A stretch of 13,012 nucleotides of DNA from Firmicutes bacterium UBA2296 (GTDB taxonomy: Bacteria; Bacillota; UBA994). Made by a program: the position numbers and the translations under genes. This document shows positions 6,830-13,012 of the stretch, one piece after another. The first letter of the stretch is position 1. The number at the start of each line of letters is the position of its first letter. The DNA lies in contig DDWC01000134.1 of assembly GCA_002345475.1 (NCBI GenBank), positions 7,598-20,609 on the forward strand. Reading direction: 5' to 3'. The notes under the pieces are model-generated. The model was not told the DNA's origin. It saw nothing but the letters and a program-made list of their open reading frames with translations, and made no database searches.

Positions 6830-7963
6830 TTGAGAAACAAGTTCATAGTCCTGCTCATACTTTGTTTCTTTCTGCCGGCAGCCTTCGCCGCGGGGAATGA
6901 GATAACTCAGCGCCAGCAGGAGCTGGACGCTCTGAAGCGCCAGATGCAGGATGCAGAACGCCGGGCACAGCAGGTCGAAAAAGAAGCTCAAAGTGTTCTT
7001 TCCGAACTGGGACGTCTGGAGCGCGAGATTGACAGAGCAGCGGCGGACTTGCGGTCTGTGGAGACAAGGATCATAGATGTGGAGCGCGAGCTGGCCAGCG
7101 TCAATGCGGAACTGGCCTCGGCTGAGGCGCGTCTGGCTGAGCGCAACTCGCAGCTCAGCACTCGTCTGAGAGCATTGTACGAACGAGGTGCAGTTAGCTA
7201 TGTCGAGGTGCTGTTGACCTCGCGGAGTTTTTCCGATTTCATAAATAGGTTCCTGGTGTTGCGCACTGTGATCAACCACGATGTGGAGGTCTATCACGCC
7301 GTTCAGGATGAGAAAGCCATGATTGAAGAGTATCGGGCACAGGTTGAGCTCAAACAGGCCGAACTCCTGGTGCTGCGTCAGCAGACGGCCAACCATCAGG
7401 CTACTCTGCAGGCGCGTTCTGCTAATCGCACAGCTTTGCTCAGTAATCTCAACAACGAGAAGGCTGAAGTGGAAAAGGCCTTTGCCGAAATGGAACGTCT
7501 GGCTTCTGAACTCGACAAGATCATCAAGGATTTGCAGGCCAAGTACGCCGCCGGACAGGGCACCGGTGTACTGACCTGGCCGACTCCGGACTCCGCCCGC
7601 ATTACGTCGCCCTTTGGCTGGCGTATCCATCCCATTTCCCGGGTACGAGAGTTCCATAGCGGTATTGACATAGGCGGACTACCCACCGGCCGCAACATCG
7701 TGGCAGCAGATAGCGGCATGGTGATATTGGCCGACTGGTTCGGAGGCTACGGCAAGACCGTAATAATCGACCACGGCAAAGGCATAACTACGCTCTACGC
7801 CCATACCAATCAGATTCTGGTTAAGGAAGGGCAGACGGTGGCCAAAGGGCAGGTCATAGCTCACGTTGGCAGCACTGGCATGAGTACCGGCCCTCATCTC
7901 CATTTCGAGGTTCGCGTTAACGGAACTCGTGTCAACCCGCTGGATCATGTCAAACCGAGATAA
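6830..7963 (+). CDS. Secreted coiled-coil M23 peptidoglycan endopeptidase (EnvC-like architecture), probable FtsEX partner
   Basis: This 377-aa protein starts at TTG with a perfect SD and lies 13 bases after ftsX. Residues 1-20 are a signal peptide (RNK, then IVLLILCFFLPAAFA, cleavage near AFA-AG). Two long heptad-rich helices follow (about 24-118 and 158-240), rich in E, R, Q, L and A, as in EnvC, PcsB and CwlO. The C-terminal M23/LytM domain (about 250-370) keeps every expected catalytic position: H276 and D280 (HSGID), H325 (YAH), H356 and H358 (HLHFE). Zinc should be held by H276, D280 and H358. Family knowledge: M23 enzymes cut peptide cross-links in peptidoglycan, and FtsEX relieves autoinhibition of its coiled-coil client. 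Unlike E. coli EnvC, whose LytM domain is degenerate and only activates amidases, this protein looks catalytically competent. The operon is closed by a terminator 15 bases downstream. Confidence 0.92.
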   Translation: MRNKFIVLLILCFFLPAAFAAGNEITQRQQELDALKRQMQDAERRAQQVEKEAQSVLSELGRLEREIDRAAADLRSVETRIIDVERELASVNAELASAEARLAERNSQLSTRLRALYERGAVSYVEVLLTSRSFSDFINRFLVLRTVINHDVEVYHAVQDEKAMIEEYRAQVELKQAELLVLRQQTANHQATLQARSANRTALLSNLNNEKAEVEKAFAEMERLASELDKIIKDLQAKYAAGQGTGVLTWPTPDSARITSPFGWRIHPISRVREFHSGIDIGGLPTGRNIVAADSGMVILADWFGGYGKTVIIDHGKGITTLYAHTNQILVKEGQTVAKGQVIAHVGSTGMSTGPHLHFEVRVNGTRVNPLDHVKPR

Positions 7964-7977
7964 CATAGCCACTTATC

Positions 7978-8001
7978 AGCCCCCGCGGGGGCTTTCTTTT
8001 T
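7978..8001 (+). terminator. Rho-independent terminator of the ftsEX-M23 operon
   Basis: AGCCCCCGCGGGGGCT (7978-7993) is a perfect GC-rich palindrome directly followed by TTCTTTTT. It is a textbook intrinsic terminator 15 bases after the M23 stop codon. Confidence 0.92.
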
Positions 8002-8067
8002 CTCCTGTCAGTTAAGCGGGGCGTGCCCTGAGAAACACAGAGAGAAACGTCTGAGAGGAGATAATGA

Positions 8068-9288
8068 ATGTTACCGTTAGTAACCCTCGGTATGTCTTAC
8101 GTGCGAGCTCTGCCAGACTACTTGAGCATGCCTCTGTTTTACGTTGTGCTTTTTCTCATCTACACCCAGTACCGCAGAGCCGCTTCTCTGGAGAAAGCTC
8201 TCTACGGACGACCTATGCATTCTATCACAAAACACCTGGTCATTTCCACTCTATTTGGCATTGCCGGAGGCCTGGTCGGTTCCATGCTACTGCTCAGCCT
8301 GGGTATTGCCCTCTCGGGCAACTGGATCCTTTACGTTTGGGTGGCTGCTTTGGGGATGGCCTTCATATCGCCCCGGCTCATGTGTTTTGCTTACGGCGGC
8401 GGCATAGTCGCTTTAATATCTCTGATCTTCGGTTGGCCGGACATAGACATAGCATCTTTGCTGGGTCTGGTAGCTGTATTGCACGGAGTAGAGAGTGTTC
8501 TGATGCTGCTCAGTGGCCATATGGGTGCTGTCCCCGTCAGGGTGAAGAACTCTCTTGACGGTTCTATTGTCGGTGCGTACAGTCTGCAGAAGTTCTGGCC
8601 AGTGCCTCTTCTCGCTCTGGCAATTGTTCCCGGCGTCATTCCTCCCGAGGTGGGGGCGATAAGCATGCCCAACTGGTGGCCTCTGATCGTCCCGGCAGGC
8701 TTGACACTGAACCACAGTTTCTGGATGATACCCGTTGTAGCTGGACTGGGGTACGGTGAAATGGCTGTTTCAACCACGCCGAAGGCCCGGGCGCGACAGT
8801 CGGCGCTGAAGTTGGCCATCTACAGCGGTATTCTCTTCCTTCTGGCCTATCTTGCCGGTCGCGTTCCGTTCTTTCTTTACTTGGGAGCCATTTTTGCTCC
8901 TCTGGGGCATGAACTGCTGGTGTGGACTACCAACCGGCAGGAAATGGGGGGGAGGGCTCTGCACAAGGCAGTCCCCGGGGAGTTGCGGGTCTTTGACGTC
9001 ATTGAGGGTAGCCCTGCCTGGGGGAGAGTTGCTCAAGGTCAACGAATCCTGGCATGTGACGGGATTCCGGTTACAACCGTTTCCGAACTGGGGTCGTGCT
9101 TCCGCGCCAGACCAGGGCAGGAGCTCACGCTGACCTGCGAGGGAGGCGAGATAGTGTTGCCGCCAGGCGGAACAGCGGAGTTGCGCGGAATAATACCGAT
9201 TCCGGACGAATCAGCCTCAACCTATCTGGAAACACGCTTTAGCAGTCCTTTGGACTTTCTATCCAAATTCCTGGCAGGTGATAAGTAG
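8068..9288 (+). CDS. MinJ-like polytopic membrane protein with C-terminal PDZ domain
   Basis: This 406-aa protein has about eight hydrophobic segments: near 21-34, 55-80, 86-105, 107-122, 130-149, 177-195, 205-226 and 248-285 (the last probably two). A PDZ domain follows at about 305-375 (LRVFDVIEGSPAW, QGQRILACDGIPV). The conserved-looking KFWPVPL (175-181) and APLGHE (277-282) match my memory of the Bacillus MinJ (YvjD) family, and gene order (ftsEX upstream, uvrBA downstream) agrees. In Bacillus subtilis MinJ bridges DivIVA to MinD and so restricts division near poles; whether this protein does so depends on DivIVA/MinD being present elsewhere. The start ATG at 8068 has GAGGAG (8055-8060) seven bases upstream; another ATG at 8064 is out of frame and closer to the SD. 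No clear promoter is seen in the 104-base gap upstream. Its TAG stop shares one base with the uvrB GTG. Confidence 0.72.
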   Translation: MLPLVTLGMSYVRALPDYLSMPLFYVVLFLIYTQYRRAASLEKALYGRPMHSITKHLVISTLFGIAGGLVGSMLLLSLGIALSGNWILYVWVAALGMAFISPRLMCFAYGGGIVALISLIFGWPDIDIASLLGLVAVLHGVESVLMLLSGHMGAVPVRVKNSLDGSIVGAYSLQKFWPVPLLALAIVPGVIPPEVGAISMPNWWPLIVPAGLTLNHSFWMIPVVAGLGYGEMAVSTTPKARARQSALKLAIYSGILFLLAYLAGRVPFFLYLGAIFAPLGHELLVWTTNRQEMGGRALHKAVPGELRVFDVIEGSPAWGRVAQGQRILACDGIPVTTVSELGSCFRARPGQELTLTCEGGEIVLPPGGTAELRGIIPIPDESASTYLETRFSSPLDFLSKFLAGDK

Positions 9289-11267
9289 TGTTCAAACTGG
9301 TTTCGGACTTCTCGCCCACCGGGGACCAACCGGAGGCCATCTCCAAGCTGACGACAGGGGTACTGACCGGCAACAAGGAACAGGTGTTACTGGGTGTAAC
9401 CGGCTCCGGTAAGACCTTTACCATCGCCAACGTCATCGCCAACACTAATCGGCCCACGCTGGTGCTGGCACACAACAAGACGCTGGCGGCGCAACTGTGT
9501 GGAGAGTTTCGCGAGTTTTTCCCCGAAAACGCTGTAGAGTACTTCGTCAGTTACTATGATTACTACCAGCCTGAGGCCTATATCCCTCGTACCGACACAT
9601 ACATCGAGAAAGACGCACAGATAAACGATGAGATCGACAAACTGCGTCACTCGGCCACCAGCAGCCTGCTGGAGCGACGCGACGTGGTGATCGTGGCCAG
9701 TGTCTCCTGCATCTATGGTCTGGGTGACCCGGCAGAGTACCTGAAGAACTCTGTTTCGCTGCGCACCGGCTCGGTCTTTCCCAGGCAGGAAGTGATACGC
9801 CGCCTGGTAGATATGCAGTATTCCCGCAATGACATCGCCTTTGAGCGCAATACTTTCAGAGTCAGGGGAGACACTTTGGAAGTATTCCCCGCCTCGCAGA
9901 GTGAACAGGCTCTCCGCGTGGAGTTTTTTGGTGACGAGGTAGAGCGAATTACTGAGATTGATACACTGACAGGCGAAGTCCTGGCCCGGCGTAGCCACGT
10001 ATCTATCTTCCCGGCTTCGCACTTTGTTACCTCCGGAGAAAAGATGGAGCAGGCTATCCTGCGTATTGAAGCCGAACTGGAAGAAAGGCTGGCTGTTATG
10101 CGTGCCGCCGACCGGTTGCTGGAGGCGCAGCGGTTAGAGCAGCGCTGTCGCTACGACCTCGAGATGATGCGCGAGATCGGTTTCTGTTCGGGCATCGAGA
10201 ACTACTCCCGCCACCTTGAGGGTCGTGCCGAGGGTACGCCGCCCTTTACGCTGCTGGACTACTTTCCCGAGGACTTCCTGCTGGTCGTTGACGAATCCCA
10301 CGTCACCCTGCCCCAGGTCAGGGGTATGTACGCAGGCGATAGGTCTCGCAAAGAGACTCTGGTGGAGCACGGCTTTCGCCTTCCTTCGGCGCTGGATAAT
10401 CGACCCCTCAAGTTCGACGAGTTTAATCAGCGCGCTAATCAGCTTATTTATGTTTCAGCCACTCCCGCTCCCTACGAGGTGCAAAGAAGTCAGCAGGTTG
10501 TGGAACAGATAATCAGACCCACAGGTCTGGTAGACCCGCAGATCTCGGTACGGCCCACGACGGGCCAGATTGACGATCTCTTTGGCGAAATCAGGGGAAG
10601 AGTGGCACGGGGTGAACGTGTGCTGGTGACCACACTGACCAAGCGCATGGCCGAAGACCTCACGGACTACTATAAAGAGATGGACCTTAAGGTTCGCTAC
10701 CTCCATTCCGATATTGACACCCTGGAACGCATGGAGATCATCCGGGACCTGCGCCTGGGAGTATTTGATGTGCTGGTGGGTATCAACCTGCTACGGGAGG
10801 GTCTCGATCTGCCAGAGGTCTCCCTGGTGGCAATACTGGACGCCGACAAAGAGGGCTTCCTGCGTTCAGCGCAATCGCTGATACAAACCATAGGGCGCGC
10901 TGCCAGAAATGTCAACGGCAGTGTCATCATGTACGCAGATGACATCACCAGATCTATGGAAGCGGCCATTTCGGAGACCGACCGCAGACGCATCAAGCAA
11001 GAGGACTACAACCGGATGCATAACATCACTCCGCTGAGCATCAAGAAGAAGGTGCGCGACATCATCGAGGCCAGCGAGTCGGTGGCCGAAGAGGCTCCCG
11101 GCAAGAAATCTCTTACTAGCGCAGGCTTCAAAGCCATGTCCAGAAGTGAACGGGAGAAAGTTCTTGCCGCACTGGAGAAGGATATGAAGGCCGCTGCCAA
11201 AGCTCTGGAGTTTGAGCGCGCGGCAGAAATACGCGACTTGCTCATCGAGTTGCGGGCCAGGTCATAG
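9288..11267 (+). CDS. uvrB: UvrABC excision nuclease subunit UvrB
   Basis: This 659-aa protein is full length for UvrB. Residues show Walker A GVTGSGKT (36-43), the DNA-clamping beta-hairpin region YFVSYYDYYQPEAYIP (85-100), the DEAD-like box VVDESH (333-338), motif VI QTIGRAARN (533-541) and a C-terminal UVR motif (about 622-656) that binds UvrC. UvrB takes damaged DNA from UvrA, verifies the lesion with its helicase-like ATPase and recruits UvrC for the dual incision, in the cytoplasm. The start is GTG at 9288; the TAGTG junction means its first base is the last base of the upstream stop codon, and AGGTG (9276-9280) lies seven bases ahead within the MinJ-like gene. Translation is therefore probably coupled to that gene. 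No SOS-type box was seen directly ahead of uvrB or in the gap before the MinJ-like gene. Confidence 0.98.
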   Translation: MFKLVSDFSPTGDQPEAISKLTTGVLTGNKEQVLLGVTGSGKTFTIANVIANTNRPTLVLAHNKTLAAQLCGEFREFFPENAVEYFVSYYDYYQPEAYIPRTDTYIEKDAQINDEIDKLRHSATSSLLERRDVVIVASVSCIYGLGDPAEYLKNSVSLRTGSVFPRQEVIRRLVDMQYSRNDIAFERNTFRVRGDTLEVFPASQSEQALRVEFFGDEVERITEIDTLTGEVLARRSHVSIFPASHFVTSGEKMEQAILRIEAELEERLAVMRAADRLLEAQRLEQRCRYDLEMMREIGFCSGIENYSRHLEGRAEGTPPFTLLDYFPEDFLLVVDESHVTLPQVRGMYAGDRSRKETLVEHGFRLPSALDNRPLKFDEFNQRANQLIYVSATPAPYEVQRSQQVVEQIIRPTGLVDPQISVRPTTGQIDDLFGEIRGRVARGERVLVTTLTKRMAEDLTDYYKEMDLKVRYLHSDIDTLERMEIIRDLRLGVFDVLVGINLLREGLDLPEVSLVAILDADKEGFLRSAQSLIQTIGRAARNVNGSVIMYADDITRSMEAAISETDRRRIKQEDYNRMHNITPLSIKKKVRDIIEASESVAEEAPGKKSLTSAGFKAMSRSEREKVLAALEKDMKAAAKALEFERAAEIRDLLIELRARS

Positions 11268-11284
11268 GGAGCTTTGCCGCAGAG

Positions 11285-11313
11285 AAAAGGGCCGCTCGGG
11301 CGGTCCCTTTTTT
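11285..11313 (+). terminator. Rho-independent terminator after uvrB
   Basis: AAAAGGG-CCGC (11285-11295) pairs with GCGG-(T)-CCCTTTT (11300-11311) around TCGG, with one bulged T, then continues into a T run to 11313. It would end most MinJ-like/uvrB transcripts before uvrA. Confidence 0.85.
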
Positions 11314-11323
11314 GCCCCGTATA

Positions 11324-11332
11324 TGGTATGAT
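11324..11332 (+). promoter_or_regulatory. Extended -10 promoter of uvrA
   Basis: TGG-TATGAT is an extended -10 element (TGn plus 5 of 6 with TATAAT). No good -35 lies 17 bases upstream (TCCCTT at 11304-11309), as is common for extended -10 promoters. The predicted start is near 11339, giving a leader of about 29 bases to the uvrA TTG. Confidence 0.6.
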
Positions 11333-11333
11333 A

Positions 11334-11347
11334 CGAATGTATGTTCT
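11334..11347. promoter_or_regulatory. LexA-type SOS box at the uvrA promoter
   Basis: CGAATGTATGTTCT matches the Bacillus SOS consensus CGAACRNRYGTTYC at 12 of 14 positions (mismatches: T for C at position 5 and T for C at 14). The core GAAT-GTAT-GTTC is one base short of a perfect GAAC-N4-GTTC. It lies one base after the -10 hexamer and covers the predicted transcription start, a position where LexA would block initiation. Regulation by LexA is inferred; lexA is not in the window. Confidence 0.65.
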
Positions 11348-11367
11348 ATGTGTAAGGAGTGAACCGG

Positions 11368-13012
11368 TTGTCTAAGAATATCGTCGTGCGTGGCGCACGG
11401 CAGCATAATCTCAAGAACATTGATGTGGAAATCCCGCGGGACAAGCTGGTGGTCCTTACCGGGCTGAGCGGCTCCGGCAAATCATCGCTGGCCTTCGACA
11501 CCATTTACGCTGAGGGACAGCGCCGCTACGTGGAGTCACTTTCTGCCTACGCCCGACAGTTTCTCGGTCAAATGGACAAGCCCGACGTGGATTACATCGA
11601 GGGTCTTTCGCCCGCCATTTCCATAGATCAGAAAACCACAAGTCGTAACCCTCGTTCCACGGTGGGAACTGTGACAGAGGTGTACGACTATTTGCGTCTG
11701 CTTTTTGCCAGAGTGGGCAAACCATTCTGCCCGGATTGTGGCATCCCCATAACGCAGCAGGCCGTTGAACAGATCGTCGACGCGGTGCTGCAGAAACCGG
11801 AGGGCACCAGGCTGCTGGTACTGGCTCCCGTGGTACGGGGCAAGAAGGGCGAGCACCAGAAGCTCTTCGAGGAACTGCGCAAGGCCGGTTATGTCAGAGT
11901 GCGCGTCGATGGCGAGATGCTCGACCTCAGTGAAAGCATAACCCTGACCAAGACCAGGCAGCATAATATCGAAGTGGTGGTGGACCGTCTGATTATGCGC
12001 GGAGACATCGCCTCTCGCTTGGCCGATTCCATCGAAACTGCCACACAACTGGCTGAAGGTCTGGTCACCATCGCCGAGCTGGAGGGCCCTGAGGAGCTAT
12101 ACAGCCTCAAACTGGCTTGCATCTCCTGCGGCTTCAGTTTTGGCGAAATTGCGCCCCGTCTCTTCTCCTTCAACTCTCCTTTTGGTGCCTGTCCTGCCTG
12201 TGGTGGGCTGGGGGCCAATCTGGAAGTGGACGAAGAACTGGTGGTGCCTGACCGGAGCAAGTCTCTGAATGATGGCGCCATAAGCCCCTGGGCGGAGAGT
12301 AGCAGCAACTACTATCCGCAGTTGTATCAGGCCCTGCAAAAGAACTACGGCATTGATCCGAACTTGCCCCTGGAGAAACTGAGCCCTGAACAGACCAAGG
12401 TTCTTATGTACGGTGACAAAAAGAACAAGATCTCGCTGGTCTATGAGAGTTCCGGTGGTCATCGTCACACCTACCAGACCCATTTTCGCGGTGTCATCGG
12501 CATGATCGAACGGAATCACAAGGAAACCAGCTCCGATTACATCCGCGAAGAGCTGGAGAACTATATGAGCTCCAAAGACTGTCCCGCCTGCCACGGCCAG
12601 CGGTTGCGTCCCGAAGCTCTGGCCGTGCGCATCGACGGTCAAAATATCGCTGACGTCACTGCCCTCACTGTTAAGGATAGTCTGGAGTTCTTCCGCGGCC
12701 TCACCCTTAGCGAGAAAGACACGGTGATCGCCCGTCAGATCCTTAAAGAGATAATCGAACGTCTCGGCTTCCTGGTGAACGTCGGCCTGGACTACCTGAC
12801 ACTTTCCCGCAAAGCAGGTACGCTGTCGGGTGGGGAGGCGCAGCGCATCCGTCTGGCCACGCAAATAGGCTCCAGCCTGATGGGTGTTGTCTACATCCTG
12901 GACGAGCCCAGCATCGGGTTGCATCAGCGGGATAACGCCAGGCTTATCAACACTTTGAAACGGCTACGCGACCTGGGCAATACCGTCATCGTGGTGGAAC
13001 ACGATGAAGATA
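11368..13012 (+). CDS. uvrA: UvrABC system protein UvrA (3'-truncated by window edge)
   Basis: A TTG start at 11368, with AAGGAG (11354-11359) eight bases upstream, gives the standard UvrA beginning (SKNIVVRGARQHNLKNID). 548 codons are visible of a protein usually about 940 residues, so the second ATPase half lies outside. Visible parts are the complete first ABC ATPase, split by inserts: Walker A GLSGSGKS (32-39), signature LSGGEAQR (486-493) and Walker B VYILDEP (508-514). In between are the UvrB-interaction region (about 120-250), a zinc-binding four-cysteine module C251-C254-C275-C278, and a second conserved cysteine pair C405/C408 in CPACHGQRL. UvrA dimers scan DNA for bulky lesions and load UvrB. 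Although it follows uvrB, a terminator and its own SOS-box promoter separate them. The reading frame is intact to the window edge. Confidence 0.98.
   Translation, partial: MSKNIVVRGARQHNLKNIDVEIPRDKLVVLTGLSGSGKSSLAFDTIYAEGQRRYVESLSAYARQFLGQMDKPDVDYIEGLSPAISIDQKTTSRNPRSTVGTVTEVYDYLRLLFARVGKPFCPDCGIPITQQAVEQIVDAVLQKPEGTRLLVLAPVVRGKKGEHQKLFEELRKAGYVRVRVDGEMLDLSESITLTKTRQHNIEVVVDRLIMRGDIASRLADSIETATQLAEGLVTIAELEGPEELYSLKLACISCGFSFGEIAPRLFSFNSPFGACPACGGLGANLEVDEELVVPDRSKSLNDGAISPWAESSSNYYPQLYQALQKNYGIDPNLPLEKLSPEQTKVLMYGDKKNKISLVYESSGGHRHTYQTHFRGVIGMIERNHKETSSDYIREELENYMSSKDCPACHGQRLRPEALAVRIDGQNIADVTALTVKDSLEFFRGLTLSEKDTVIARQILKEIIERLGFLVNVGLDYLTLSRKAGTLSGGEAQRIRLATQIGSSLMGVVYILDEPSIGLHQRDNARLINTLKRLRDLGNTVIVVEHDED

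Noticed and set aside
6806..7657. 283-codon open frame on the minus strand across the M23 gene
   Set aside because: Antisense to the coiled-coil coding region; its Leu/Gln-rich translation is the mirror of Glu/Leu/Gln heptads. No family resemblance.
8064..8558. 164-codon frame starting at the ATG four bases before the MinJ-like start
   Set aside because: The translation is Arg/Pro/His-rich with no domain, while the frame from 8068 gives clear membrane helices and a PDZ domain. SD spacing also favours 8068.
9387..10022. 211-codon minus-strand frame in uvrB
   Set aside because: Shadow of conserved UvrB coding sequence with no independent start signal or domain.
12097..12924. 275-codon open frame on the minus strand inside uvrA
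   Set aside because: It lies wholly antisense to a highly conserved gene, has no SD or recognisable domain, and low-complexity composition. Long antisense frames are expected from the third-position GC bias here.
1..13012. Mobile element, prophage, CRISPR or defence system
   Set aside because: All coding space is taken by housekeeping genes in even composition. No transposase, integrase, terminal repeats, spaced direct repeats or toxin-antitoxin pair was found.

Overview
The window reads as an ordinary chromosomal stretch of a Gram-positive, probably clostridial-grade, member of the Bacillota. The evidence is an RNase J gene, an ftsE-ftsX-hydrolase cluster, a MinJ-like PDZ membrane protein beside uvrB-uvrA, strong AGGAGG-type ribosome binding sites, GTG and TTG starts, and an SOS box of the Bacillus (CGAAC...GTTYG-like) type rather than the E. 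coli type. Base composition is roughly mid-50s % GC by eye and looks even across the window. I see no mobile element, CRISPR array, tRNA or rRNA. Species cannot be fixed from the sequence alone.

Layout: (1) 2-688, + strand: the 3' part of a split-type transketolase C-terminal subunit. It ends in a perfect 19-bp inverted repeat (699-749) shared with the converging gene. (2) 755-3304, - strand: an 849-aa M14-family zinc carboxypeptidase-like protein with a C-terminal glutamine-amidotransferase-like fold and no signal peptide. It is preceded by a strongly SD-equipped 14-codon leader ORF (3301-3345) whose TGA overlaps the peptidase ATG as ATGA. (3) 3455-5122, - strand: ribonuclease J, with its own terminator at 3411-3438. 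(4) 5123-5255: a divergent control region with face-to-face sigma-A-like promoters that straddle a perfect 8-3-8 palindrome, plus a second small palindrome in the ftsE leader. (5) 5256-7963, + strand: ftsE, ftsX and a secreted coiled-coil/M23 endopeptidase, tightly packed and closed by a terminator at 7978-8001. (6) 8068-11267, + strand: a MinJ-like polytopic PDZ protein whose stop overlaps the GTG start of uvrB by one base, closed by a terminator at 11285-11313. (7) 11368 to the window end, + strand: the first 548 codons of uvrA, under an apparent extended -10 promoter with a LexA-type SOS box on its predicted start point.

How the genes fit together: FtsE (ATPase) and FtsX (membrane) form the ABC-type complex that switches a periplasmic or exocytoplasmic peptidoglycan hydrolase on at the division site or side wall. 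The M23 protein directly downstream, with an EnvC-like coiled coil but an intact zinc site, is the obvious partner. The MinJ-like protein would belong to division-site selection. UvrB and UvrA are the damage-recognition part of nucleotide excision repair. RNase J is the major 5'-3' exo/endonuclease for mRNA turnover in these bacteria.

I did not find a new multi-gene system. The observations most worth a second look are the leader ORF in front of the M14 peptidase, the operator-like palindrome shared by rnj and ftsE, the SOS box that appears to serve uvrA separately from uvrB, and the catalytically intact hydrolase in the FtsEX operon. All intergenic gaps are under 160 bases; there is no gene-free stretch longer than 300 bases.
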